From NCBI GenBank assembly GCA_910586095.1, contig CAJUHQ010000027.1, forward strand, positions 1 through 32,087: a DNA stretch of 32,087 nucleotides. The letters run 5' to 3'. The notes under the pieces are model-generated. The model was given only the letters and a program-made list of their open reading frames with translations, made no database searches and was not told the DNA's origin. Positions 16,122-25,200 of this stretch are shown here, one piece after another. Numbering within the stretch: position 1 is the stretch's first letter; each line of letters opens with the position of its first letter. Position numbers and translations under genes: made by a program. This DNA is from an uncultured Lachnospiraceae bacterium (GTDB taxonomy: Bacteria; Bacillota; Clostridia; Lachnospirales; Lachnospiraceae).

Positions 16122-17424
16122 GAAGAAAGCGATTCTTGTGTGTGTGATTGTACTGGTGGTGTTGGCACAAATCTTTTTACTGGCAAAATTAGCAGTAATG
16201 CTTCGGGATATGTTATTAAAACCAACAGATGTGAAGGAGATCTTTGAAATTTATGATGAACAAAGTTATGGCTTAGGATCAATGCAATATGAGTCTTATG
16301 ATGTTCGTGAGATAGAGCAGCAGATAGATGGTTTTTGGGAGTATTATCAAGAGTATGAGAGACAGGAGCAGACATTGTTGCATAAAATGCAGGAGTGGGA
16401 GACTGATTTTATAGGCGAAGGACTTTATGTCGCAGGGCGGGATATTCCTGTGGGGGAGTATCTGTTTTGTAATCCTAATAAACAACAAGATACCCAAAAT
16501 GTGTATGAAAAACATTATAGTATAGACGATGCAGGTTCTTACTGTTATTTTACATCACCATATTTTGAAATTTTTTATCTGAAAGAGGGAGAAGTTCTAG
16601 AAGTCAAAGGAAACCCCAAACTTGCTCCTCTCGATACATTTTTGCCGTTTACTGTAGCAGAAGATGGCAATTATTATGGGAGATATTATCGGATTGGAAA
16701 AGATATTCCAGAGGGAATGTATTTAGCAGTATCTATGAATACACAAACAGGCACTAGTTCTTTTAGTACATCCGATGTATATACATATTCTGATAAAACG
16801 CTTCACGGTAGAGATACTTCTATGAATCGGTTTACATATATTGATTTGAGCAGAAAGGACAGAGAGTACATTCGTCTCGATGAGTGTGTCCTGATTCCAG
16901 TTAAAAACAAACCAACGATCTCACCAATCATTCATGAAGATGTCACTTATCGAAATTCTGATTTTATAGATGGAAGGGACAAAAAGAGGAAAGCAGCAAG
17001 AAATAAAGCAATAAAAAAACAGATCAATTATACTCAGCCTATCTATGCCCAAGGAGAGTATATAGTGGGGGAAGACCTGCCGATTGGAACGTATCAGATA
17101 CAAGGTGAGATTGCAACAGCAGTCAGTGATAGAAATAGTACACAATCACATGCCGACCATATTGTTTCATATGCCAAAGGCAGCGATCTTCGTTACTTTT
17201 GGGCAGGGTTGTATATACCTTATCAGGATATGGCTAGACAGTGCGGATGGGAGTCTATCAGAGTAGGCGGATGGTGGAATGATAGAAGTATAGTGGGCGT
17301 GACAGATATTGAGGGACAGTTTTATGGATATCACACAGAAGAGGGATTGCCAACAGTAACTTTTACCCAAAACGACAAAGGAGTTATAGTGCGAGTTGTA
17401 AGAGCATTGTTGATTCCTATGTGA
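16093..17424 (+). CDS. Membrane-anchored protein with repeated G-x-D-[IL]-P-x-G-x-Y motifs; candidate immunity protein
   Basis: 443 aa; ATG follows GGAGGG by 5 bases and lies inside the end of the toxin gene. A basic N-terminus and one membrane helix (about 12-35) anchor it with the bulk outside. Three repeats are seen: GRDIPVGEYLF (about 115), GKDIPEGMYLA (about 206) and GEDLPIGTYQI (about 327). Each begins a beta-rich module of a type common in secreted or surface proteins of Firmicutes. The overlap with the Ntox44-like effector is the classic place for immunity genes. If it is immunity, the toxin would act outside the cytoplasmic membrane. An alternative is a surface anchor or channel component of the injection apparatus. 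Confidence 0.65.
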   Translation: MRTKKHISNKKKAILVCVIVLVVLAQIFLLAKLAVMLRDMLLKPTDVKEIFEIYDEQSYGLGSMQYESYDVREIEQQIDGFWEYYQEYERQEQTLLHKMQEWETDFIGEGLYVAGRDIPVGEYLFCNPNKQQDTQNVYEKHYSIDDAGSYCYFTSPYFEIFYLKEGEVLEVKGNPKLAPLDTFLPFTVAEDGNYYGRYYRIGKDIPEGMYLAVSMNTQTGTSSFSTSDVYTYSDKTLHGRDTSMNRFTYIDLSRKDREYIRLDECVLIPVKNKPTISPIIHEDVTYRNSDFIDGRDKKRKAARNKAIKKQINYTQPIYAQGEYIVGEDLPIGTYQIQGEIATAVSDRNSTQSHADHIVSYAKGSDLRYFWAGLYIPYQDMARQCGWESIRVGGWWNDRSIVGVTDIEGQFYGYHTEEGLPTVTFTQNDKGVIVRVVRALLIPM

Positions 17425-17484
17425 GTAGATAAATTATTACGATTATGTTCAAATTCACAAATATAAACATTAAGGGCGAAAATG

Positions 17485-17513
17485 TTGACAGCGTGTTTTA
17501 TTTCTATTTGAAT
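17485..17513 (+). promoter_or_regulatory. Candidate internal promoter
   Basis: A perfect -35 TTGACA (17485-17490) is followed after 17 bases by TTGAAT (17508-17513), 4 of 6 matches to the -10 consensus. It lies in the gene-free segment just before the tandem leader repeat and would allow separate transcription of the spike/effector half. Found by eye only. Confidence 0.4.
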
Positions 17514-17530
17514 CGCCAAAGATGACATGG
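17513..17530 (+). repeat. Degraded hairpin-SD module
   Basis: The sequence TCGCC-AAA-GATGA-CATGG leads into AGTTAG. It keeps the hairpin-plus-ATGG(G)AGTTAG arrangement, but the stem has a mismatch. It shares the upstream stretch TTTATTTCTATTTGA with the copy at 31179-31193. Confidence 0.45.
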
Positions 17531-17537
17531 AGTTAGT

Positions 17538-17564
17538 GTGAAATTAAAATTTCACCCATCCTGA
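17538..17564 (+). CDS. 8-codon leader ORF in repeat unit 1
   Basis: GTG AAA TTA AAA TTT CAC CCA TCC TGA (peptide MKLKFHPS), preceded by GGAGTTAGT, a suitable SD. Its last codons overlap CCCATC, the strand that can mask the next SD. Translation is not proven. Confidence 0.35.
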   Translation: MKLKFHPS

Positions 17565-17601
17565 TTTGTACGCCTGCAAAAGCAGGCAGATGGGAGTTAG
17601 T

Positions 17602-17628
17602 GTGAAATTAAAATTTCACCCATCCTGA
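17602..17628 (+). CDS. 8-codon leader ORF in repeat unit 2
   Basis: Identical to the ORF in unit 1, with a better SD (GGGAGTTAGT). It stops 37 bases before the ATG of the 17666 gene, and its end covers the strand that can pair with that gene's SD. Confidence 0.35.
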   Translation: MKLKFHPS

Positions 17629-17665
17629 TTTGTACGCCTGCAAAAGCAGGCAGATGGGAGTTAGT

Positions 17666-18445
17666 ATGATTATCAAAACAATACCCCAGATCAGAACGGG
17701 CTGTATTCTTAAGCAGACCATGCTTACAGCCATAGCTGATTCGGCATTTTTAACAAATGAGTACATGATGGAAGGATATGCAGATGGAATCTTGTCGGGG
17801 TGTACACTTTCTGCTACACAAGATGTTATAGTCGTCAATAAGGGCGCAGTATGGATGGAGGGACAGATTTTTCTGATTAAGGAACCATTAACAATCAATT
17901 ATAGTCCTACTAACACGACAACGGTACTAAAACTGTGCTTTGCAGACGAGGTGCGGGATGCGGATAGTGTCTATTATGAGATGAATCTGGTTCTCACAAG
18001 AGATTGTAAGGCAGGAAAAAAGGAAATTGAGCTGTGCCGTTTTAAATTGCAGGAAGGAGCACAATTGCGGTATCACTATCAGGACTTTGAGGATCGTATC
18101 ACAGAATTTGATACCATGAATAGAATACATGTTCCCTATGCGTCTTATGGACGAAGCACGCTTTCACCAGATATCACAAGAGCATTTGCAAATGAAATGT
18201 TAGATACAGGTAGCCTTAGGGATTTTGATGCTGCGTTTTGTCTGCAAATCTTAGCAAGCGATAGACCCATTGCAGCAGAGGCATTGATACGCTACATAGA
18301 GTATACCAACAATCAAAAATTAGAGAATTGTACAAATGAAGGAATTTACAGAGAGCTAACCCAGATCCTATCAAGGCAAAAGGGAACAAAAGAACCACCT
18401 GCAAAACAGGGAAAAGCTAAAAAGTGGAAAGTACTTATGGAATGA
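17666..18445 (+). CDS. Unrecognised protein, possible phage-tail/baseplate-like, 259 aa
   Basis: The ATG at 17666 has GGGAG 5 bases upstream inside the tandem leader repeat; a longer frame from 17630 runs through the hairpin and is rejected. Residues about 30-130 are beta-rich with EGYADGILSGCTL, then VVNKGAVWMEGQIFLI, a pattern reminiscent of phage tail proteins where a small beta domain follows a short helical start. The middle turns helical (PDITRAFANEMLDTG) and the C-terminal 25 residues are very basic (KQGKAKKWK). No catalytic motif is seen. Its place directly before the spike genes suggests a structural or docking part of the apparatus. This is weak inference; I would leave it as hypothetical. 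Confidence 0.6.
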   Translation: MIIKTIPQIRTGCILKQTMLTAIADSAFLTNEYMMEGYADGILSGCTLSATQDVIVVNKGAVWMEGQIFLIKEPLTINYSPTNTTTVLKLCFADEVRDADSVYYEMNLVLTRDCKAGKKEIELCRFKLQEGAQLRYHYQDFEDRITEFDTMNRIHVPYASYGRSTLSPDITRAFANEMLDTGSLRDFDAAFCLQILASDRPIAAEALIRYIEYTNNQKLENCTNEGIYRELTQILSRQKGTKEPPAKQGKAKKWKVLME

Positions 18446-18490
18446 GATTGTATGATAAGAGCTTATCACACACAAGAAGGGGGATACAGT

Positions 18491-19144
18491 ATGCCAGAGA
18501 TGGATGAAGAGATATTGCGAAGCCGTCAGAAAATAAAAGCATTTGAGCAGGAACGGTTTTCGGATGAAACAATTGAAAACGAAAAGAACCAATCCATATT
18601 GGATGGTACGATTTTAGTGAATAGAATCCCTATTTCGTTTGCAGAGCGAACTATTCTAGAAGGAAGAGCAGCGATGTGGATGCCAACAGATTTTGAGGTA
18701 CTTCCCCAAGAGATTGTGGAGGCATCCTATCCCTATATGGATCGTCCAGATGTTGTCTATACAAACGGATATTTGGGGATGGCAACGGGATACCGTCACA
18801 CATCATATGAAATCCCCGACACATATATGGGCGAATTTATGCAGATAGCAAAAAGTGCCCTTAACAATGCAGGCCCCAACGTAACTATTTTGACCGAGCA
18901 TATGAGAAAAACACAAAAGCATACATTGACAAGTTTGGAAATGATCTCGCACACAATTACAGAGGCAATCTATAACATTCTATATTTTGCATCCCTCAAT
19001 GATAGAGTTTTATTTGGTTTTATTAATTTTGATTTTAAGTTAAGAAAGCGGTATGTATCCATTGCAAAAGAAATGCTAGATTCTTTTTACTTTACAGACG
19101 AAGAAGTGGCAAAGAACAATAAAAAAACAGGAGGTAAAGCATGA
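18491..19144 (+). CDS. Unrecognised protein coupled to the spike gene, 217 aa
   Basis: The ATG at 18491 has AAGGGGGA 7 bases upstream; an in-frame ATG at 18452 lacks an SD and I consider it non-native. The stop overlaps the start of the VgrG-like gene by 4 bases (ATGA), so the two are translated together. The protein is soluble with a charged helical N-terminus, a middle rich in aromatic residues (YPYMDRPDVVYTNGYLGMATGYRH) and a helical C-terminal half (about 115-200). No domain is recognised. Tight coupling suggests a spike chaperone, or a protein that joins the spike to the baseplate. Confidence 0.6.
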   Translation: MPEMDEEILRSRQKIKAFEQERFSDETIENEKNQSILDGTILVNRIPISFAERTILEGRAAMWMPTDFEVLPQEIVEASYPYMDRPDVVYTNGYLGMATGYRHTSYEIPDTYMGEFMQIAKSALNNAGPNVTILTEHMRKTQKHTLTSLEMISHTITEAIYNILYFASLNDRVLFGFINFDFKLRKRYVSIAKEMLDSFYFTDEEVAKNNKKTGGKA

Positions 19145-20529
19145 TGGAAACAATTTCTTATACCAATATAACTGTAGAAGGATTTCCATTTCAAAAAATT
19201 TTGTCTGTACAAATCAATCATCAGCCTAATGGGCATGGCACAGCAGTGATAGAAGGGGAAATCGAGGCGACTCAGGCACAGAATCTTGTGGAGCGTGTGG
19301 ATGAAACGTGTTTGATTGGTATCCATACGACTGCACAAGAACAGCCTGCCAAGCTTTTTTGTGGTTGTGTAAAGGATATTGCACTTAGACAGGGAAATGA
19401 CTATAGTGTCATTGTGTTAAGCTTGTATACTACAAGCAGACTTCTTGATAGTGTTAAGAAAAAGAAAACTTATCAGCAGATTTCTATGACGTATGGACAG
19501 GTCATTACTGACAGCATTTCCGATCAAGGAGATTTACATATGATGATCTCAGACAAGCCAATCGGGCAGATAATAATGAAATACAATGAAACAGACTGGG
19601 AATTTTCGATACGAATGGCGTCCCAGCTCGATGCACCACTGGTTGCAGACATCGCAGCGCCACGACCTCAAGTTTATGTAGGGTTGCCTCCATCGCGAAA
19701 AACGATTGTGATCGACAGTAAAGAACATTCTTATGGAAGTAGTGTGGATGGTCATGCGCAGGTGAAAGAAGTGATGATTCAGGATTTTTCAGGGGAGCAG
19801 GCAGAGTCATATCAATATGCATTTATTGGCGATATGGTTTCTATCAATGGCAAATCCGCTCGCATAAAAGGAGTACATGCTGTTCTGACAGATGGAATAC
19901 TGCGTATGTGCTATGACCTAATGAAGGCAAAAGGAAGTGTGAAGGGTATAGCGGCTCCAAAAACTGCAAGCAAAGCATCAGGAAAGATGATGAAAGGGAT
20001 TGTGCAGGAAGTAGACAGGGATAAAGTCAAGGTACACTTAACAGATATTGACAAGGAGTATGATAAGGAAGGAGATTGGTGGTTTCCTTTTTCGACAGCT
20101 TACTCCTCAAGTGATGGAAGTGGTTGGTATTGTATGCCTGAAAAAGATGATGAAGTAAGGGTATTTTTTCCGTCAGGGGCAGAGGGAGAAGCATTTGCTG
20201 CAAGTAGTGTGTTTGCACATCCGCCTGCTAATCCGCGCAACAAGAGCTGGAAGGCGCCTGGCGGGAAAGAAATATTGCTGACAGATGAAGGTATGTACAT
20301 TATAGGAAAAGAGGGAAAGATTTATATCAATCTGACTGATGAAAAGGGGATAGAACTATTTAGTGAGAAAGATATCTGTATCAATTCTTCAGCACAGATT
20401 ATCATCAAGTCAGCAGATAAAGTTGATATAACAGCAGAAAATCAAATTGTGATTGGGACAGAAGAAGCTTGTATGGAAATGACTAAAAATACAGTGACAT
20501 TAGCGTCAAAAGAGATACGAATCAATTAG
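19141..20529 (+). CDS. VgrG/gpV-like spike protein
   Basis: 462 aa; strong SD GGAGG and a 4-base overlap with the previous gene. Residues 1-250 follow the gp27/VgrG base pattern, including a short TDWEFSIRMASQLDAPL segment near 157 typical of VgrG proteins. An OB-fold of gp5 type lies at about 283-360 (GIVQEVDRDKVKVHLTDID, then WWFPFSTAYSSSDGSGWYCMPEKDDEV, a standard signature). The C-terminal ~75 residues are short alternating strands as in the gp5 beta-helix needle. It carries no toxin extension, so it looks like the core spike on which the DUF4280 protein can sit. The second VgrG-like module at 22226 is fused to the Rhs effector. Confidence 0.85.
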   Translation: MMETISYTNITVEGFPFQKILSVQINHQPNGHGTAVIEGEIEATQAQNLVERVDETCLIGIHTTAQEQPAKLFCGCVKDIALRQGNDYSVIVLSLYTTSRLLDSVKKKKTYQQISMTYGQVITDSISDQGDLHMMISDKPIGQIIMKYNETDWEFSIRMASQLDAPLVADIAAPRPQVYVGLPPSRKTIVIDSKEHSYGSSVDGHAQVKEVMIQDFSGEQAESYQYAFIGDMVSINGKSARIKGVHAVLTDGILRMCYDLMKAKGSVKGIAAPKTASKASGKMMKGIVQEVDRDKVKVHLTDIDKEYDKEGDWWFPFSTAYSSSDGSGWYCMPEKDDEVRVFFPSGAEGEAFAASSVFAHPPANPRNKSWKAPGGKEILLTDEGMYIIGKEGKIYINLTDEKGIELFSEKDICINSSAQIIIKSADKVDITAENQIVIGTEEACMEMTKNTVTLASKEIRIN

Positions 20530-20544
20530 TAAGGATAAAAAAAT

Positions 20545-21549
20545 ATGGAAGATCAGTATACAGTAAAATTTCAGGAAGAAGTTTATCCCAAAGTGTTTGA
20601 AGAAGTGGCAGAACAGACATTTCGTCTGTTTAGTCAAAATGAAAAACAGATTGCAAAAGAGTGGAAGAGCAGACTAGATGTACATATGGACCAGATTGTA
20701 TATATGCAAAAGCAAGGCATTATAGAAAGAGTGGCACAAACAGATATATCCTTTTTATATAGCTCAATCAATACTGGAACACAGTTTCGGGTAGATAGTT
20801 ATCCACAGGGAGGGCGAATATATGCCTCGTCACTCTACACAACCATGCTTGATGGAAGTTGGTTGACAAAGGCAGTGGAGCCAATGGGAAATAAACTGGC
20901 AAAGTATGCCAGTCAAGAGGGAATACGACAATATATACGCCCTGCCTATATCGAGACACTAAAACTTAGGGCAATAAGAAGTTTGCTCGCGATTATGGTT
21001 GCAAGATTCAAGTATACCATTCCATTCATTATAGATACGAAAAGATTTGCGAAAATGAAAAAAGAGGATAGCTATCTTATATGTATGGGAGAATATATGG
21101 ATTGGCAAAATGTTCTATATGCCAATCTTCCCAGCGTGGATATTTTTAACTGTGACGAAGGTACTAATCTAAGATTTCGTAGTTTTTTAGCAATCTATTA
21201 TCAGAACAAGCAGTTTGCACAGCTAGATCTAGAACATGCTGTGTTTATTGATTGTACTTTTCAAAATGTTGTGATAGAAGAGTGTGACATGAATGATTGT
21301 CTGTTTGATGGATGTATTTTTGAGAACGTTCAGTTTGTCACGACTAAGTTGGCAGGAAGTACCTTTAAGAAGTGTGAGATGTCTCATGTGACATGGCTGT
21401 GTGCTACTTTTACAATGGATCAGATAGAAGGACAAGAGCAGGGGTATTTTGAGCCTACAGTATTTGAACGTTGTGATTTTATAGGATGTAGTTTTGAGGG
21501 ATGCAATATAGACAGATGTATAACAGACAATTGTGCTTTTAAAGAATAA
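20545..21549 (+). CDS. Pentapeptide-repeat protein, probable effector adaptor or cargo
   Basis: 334 aa; SD AAGGA 9 bases before ATG. The N-terminal 220 residues are helical and not recognised. From about 233 to the end there are pentapeptide repeats of A(D/N)LxX type, here unusually cysteine-rich (FIDCTF, CLFDGCIFENVQF, FERCDFIGCSFEGCNID), interrupted by ~15 residues near 300. Pentapeptide repeats fold as a square right-handed beta-helix. In T6SS loci, pentapeptide-containing proteins occur next to vgrG/PAAR genes as adaptors, which fits its place between the two VgrG-type genes. Role is inferred; the fold of the C-terminus is clear. Confidence 0.75.
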   Translation: MEDQYTVKFQEEVYPKVFEEVAEQTFRLFSQNEKQIAKEWKSRLDVHMDQIVYMQKQGIIERVAQTDISFLYSSINTGTQFRVDSYPQGGRIYASSLYTTMLDGSWLTKAVEPMGNKLAKYASQEGIRQYIRPAYIETLKLRAIRSLLAIMVARFKYTIPFIIDTKRFAKMKKEDSYLICMGEYMDWQNVLYANLPSVDIFNCDEGTNLRFRSFLAIYYQNKQFAQLDLEHAVFIDCTFQNVVIEECDMNDCLFDGCIFENVQFVTTKLAGSTFKKCEMSHVTWLCATFTMDQIEGQEQGYFEPTVFERCDFIGCSFEGCNIDRCITDNCAFKE

Positions 21550-21662
21550 GACACAATAGGATTTTTTGGCAACAAGGATGAAAGTTTATTGGTTATTATG
21601 TATACAAGGTACATAGAATGTAAAATCTGTGCTTGTCAAACTCGTACAATTGAGAAAGGGAC

Positions 21663-22208
21663 ATGATTATAAAAATGGAAGAGGAATATTTTGAGCTGTG
21701 CAAAAGTCATCTAGTAGAGAATCCTGCACCCATTGTAGGGTTAGACACTTCTAGATATAAGTATAGGATGAGTGCACAGGAGTTTGATGCAATTGAGGAT
21801 GTTTGTGTGGCGTATTTTGCAGGAGATGAGGCACAGGAGTTGTGTGATCTAATAATTGAACCAACACTGTTGCTATCGGATCGCATGAAAAGAGTATTTG
21901 AACTGTATGAAGACAAAATGGAATTTAAAGGCGTGCAACTGTATCCCATGTCACAAAACTGTACAAAATATCCGCTTTATTGGATACCAAAGTTCTGTGA
22001 AGGGGATTTTTTACATCACAGCACAATATTTTATGACAATGGTATCATACAAGAACTTGTGCTGAATAGGAAAAAATTGGGGGAATACAGTATAGTGCGC
22101 ATCACAGATTCCGCGCAGTATAGGATTATTGTATCGCTTCCTGTAGTGGAAAGTCTGCTGCGCAGACGCATGTATGGAATAGAGATCCATAAAGTCAAGA
22201 TGGCATAG
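21663..22208 (+). CDS. Small Imm11/DUF1629-like protein
   Basis: 181 aa; two near in-frame ATGs (21663 and 21675), neither with ideally spaced GAAAGGG. It is soluble, and the arrangement IIEPTLLLSDRMKRVFELY (about 62-82), then a VQLYP strand and later WIPKF, is reminiscent of the Imm11/DUF1629 family, in which LISDKLK-like helices precede a pv.l strand. Such proteins are immunity proteins or toxin-associated partners. It lies immediately before the Rhs effector, where T6SS loci usually have an adaptor or chaperone, so it may either load the Rhs protein or be an orphan immunity protein. The family match is from memory and moderate. Confidence 0.5.
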   Translation: MIIKMEEEYFELCKSHLVENPAPIVGLDTSRYKYRMSAQEFDAIEDVCVAYFAGDEAQELCDLIIEPTLLLSDRMKRVFELYEDKMEFKGVQLYPMSQNCTKYPLYWIPKFCEGDFLHHSTIFYDNGIIQELVLNRKKLGEYSIVRITDSAQYRIIVSLPVVESLLRRRMYGIEIHKVKMA

Positions 22209-22225
22209 GAATGGAGGAATGTGTA

Positions 22226-25200
22226 ATGCCACAAAATTATGAACAGTATGGGATTGGAAACCTGGTACTTTGTTCAGGTTTTGAAGTGTTGTATATCAAA
22301 AATGTCAATATAGAAGAGACTGTAAATGAACACGGAAAAATGACTGTGCGCTTTCTGACAAAAGAGCAGGTAGAGGATACTGATATTTTGCGCTGTCAGG
22401 GAAGTACAATCAGCTTACATACATGTGATGGAGATGTGGTATTTGTTGGAGTTTGTGAACAGATCCAACAAATGAGCCAAAATGAGTATACAGAGTTAGA
22501 AGTGACTGCAATAACAACTTCTATTTTGACAGACAAAGAGAAAAAAGATCATACATTTCAGGACACGGCCAAAACGATGATGGGGGTGTTGTCAAAAGGA
22601 ATAGCTGCTAGTGCGCTCGTGCAAATTGATGAGGATGTAACTATACAGGAAATGCTTTCTCAAAAGCAGGAGACAGACTGGTTATTTGCTCGCAGAATAG
22701 CAAATCAGTATCGCAAACAACTTTTTGTCAACAGCAAGACTACAGGCTGTCAGATTCATATAGGAAATCTGCCTTTTAAGGCAGTGGAGGTTGGCCTTGT
22801 CCTAGAAAAGGGGGCTTTGCGCACTGTGGACAAAGTCAGAAGGATACAGGGCAATACAGACTATGCTGCCTCTGTGTTTGAGTATGAGGAAACGTTATTG
22901 ACAGTCAGCAATTTGGCGGTGGGAGTTGGCTATCAAGTCCTGTGGAATGGACGTTCTTATACTGTTATCCACAGTCGGATTTGTTGTATCAAGGGGTTGA
23001 TTCAAAATGAGTTGACACTTGTGGGAGAAAGTGGAATAGGGCCATCTGCTGACCAATCCATGCAAGCACAGGGAATACAGAGTATTCTCACAGGAACAGT
23101 AGTAGAGATTGATGGTAATATGGTTCAGGTGGATTTTGGAGAAGAAGGAGATTCACCTAGATGGGTGCCCTATGCCAATACAGTAAATAATTATTTTTAT
23201 TGTATGCCCGATAAGGGGGATACTGTATTTGTCTATTATGAAACAGGAGATAGTGACAAGATGGTATGCCTTGGGAGTAAGCATGTCAATGATAGCCCTG
23301 ATTTTGATCGGTATCAAGACAAGATGCTCACAGCCAATAATCGGATGATTAAATTTTCGGAACAGTCGTTGGAGTTGATCGCTGACAGGAAAACATATGA
23401 TGGAGAAGGGGAAAACCAGGCAAAGATCACCTTTCGGGAAGATACAGGAATAGAAATACAAGCCGATTTAGGCATTGTATTTGAAACCAGTGAGAAAGGG
23501 AGTATTACACTGTGCGCTGGAACGCCAGACAATGAAAAGAGAAAAAAACTTCAACAGACATTTCAGCAGATGCATACAGCGGGCAATGTTGAGTATATAG
23601 TAAGTGGCGGTACAGCCATGCAAGTAGATAGTATAGAACAGAGAACACAGCAAAGTGCAGAAGCGCCACTAGCTCTTTCCGCAGGAGTTGGACAGATTTT
23701 AGATGCGTGTTTGCAACAGGTCAATGCAATGGTACAGCCAGGCATCATTAGTATTTATGGCACTAATGAGGTGGTCTTACAGACAGGAGATAGCTGTGTC
23801 AGCTTTATCGGTGATGTGATTAATATTAAGACAGATTGCTTCAAAGAGCTAGGAACAGACAGAAGCAAAACATATGAGCATCTCGAGAAGGAAAACTATA
23901 CCTGGAGGGATATGCTACTTGACGGAACACAGCTTGTATTAGATATTGTGGGGGCTCTGCCCATTCCAGGAGTTGCAACCGCGGCTAATCTCGTCAACGC
24001 AGGCATCTCTCTTGCACGGGGCAATTATGCTGACGCAGCAATGTCGGCAGCAATGGCAGTGGCTTCATTCGCAATTGGTGCCAATTCGGCATTGAAAGCA
24101 GGTCAAACAGTATCAAAAGTGGGCATGAAAGCGGCAAAGGCTGTACAGACAGTTGACAAAGTAGTAAAGGGTATGGGAGTAGTAGGAAAAATGATAAAAG
24201 GCACTGCCATGCTCATAGCAGGCGCATCTATGGCGACAGTGGTAGGTGCAGGAATCAAGTCAACCGCAGACATTGTTGTTGCCATCATGAATGATGAGTT
24301 CACTCTCAACGATCCAGAGTGTAGAAAAGATGTGATTAATGTGATGCGTGGTGCGTCGATCTTGTGGATGCTTGGTTCAAATGCGCGCAAAGACCGAAAC
24401 AAAAACTCCAATATGAACGATGATCTTGATATTAATAACCAAAATCGTAGTCGTACAAACAATGACCAATCGATAAATACCACAAAGGATCAGGGAAACA
24501 ATCCGCTAACATCTCACAAAGATCTCGATCCAGTCGATATGGTGACAGGTGGCTACAGCATGCAGCAGTGTGACTTTATCATTAATGATATCACAGGCAG
24601 ATATATTGTGGAAAGAAGTTATGAGTCTTTGTTTGCAGGAGTCGATTCTCCATTGGGAAAGGGATGGTATCTAAGCATTTTTGGCAGAGCAGTTCTCTAT
24701 GATGATCGAGTGGAGATCGTACTTCCCGATAATCACACAGATACATTTATCAGGACAGAGGAAGGATTTCGCAATCGTAGAGGTGGAAGCTGCAAGCGGA
24801 TTTTGACCATGCAAGAGGACAATTATGTCATGAAAGAGGCAGATACAGGATTGTCATATGTGTATGACGCTGATGGAAAATTGCAGTCTGTTACAGATCG
24901 CAATGGAAATGAACGTTCCTATCTGTATACAGGCGATACATTGCGGCGTGTTACATTTGCCAGCGGACAATATCTAGATCTGACTTGGGAAGGGAACCGA
25001 TTAAGTACCCTTACAGACTGTATGGGACGTAAAGTGTCGTATTGTTACGAAAAGGATCGCCTTATAGAAGTACAGATGGTGAATGGTGGTGTGGAGCAAT
25101 ACACCTATGATACACTTGGCCGTATCACAGAAATTACAAATGCCTGTCATACACTGCGTATTCACAATGAATACGACCAAAAAGGGCGTGTGACTAGACA

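Larger units (their letters stand above)
17531..17658 (+). repeat. Two identical 64-bp tandem repeats forming a structured leader
   Basis: Units 17531-17594 and 17595-17658 are identical, and a third begins at 17659 (AGTTAGT, then ATG in place of GTG). Each unit holds: SD context; the palindrome GTGAAATT-AA-AATTTCAC; CCCATC, which can pair with GATGGG of the same unit (17555-17560 with 17589-17594); and GCCTGC-AAAA-GCAGGC. Thus the SD of the following ORF can be masked within each unit. The last unit supplies the SD of the gene at 17666. Confidence 0.9.

Noticed and set aside
17531..17658. Tandem repeats considered as a CRISPR array
   Set aside because: Only two full units, no unique spacers between them and no cas genes; the repeats are contiguous and include SD and start codons.
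24103..24483. 126-codon minus-strand frame inside the Rhs gene
   Set aside because: Lies opposite the hydrophobic helical part of the effector; composition mirrors it and no start signal is present.
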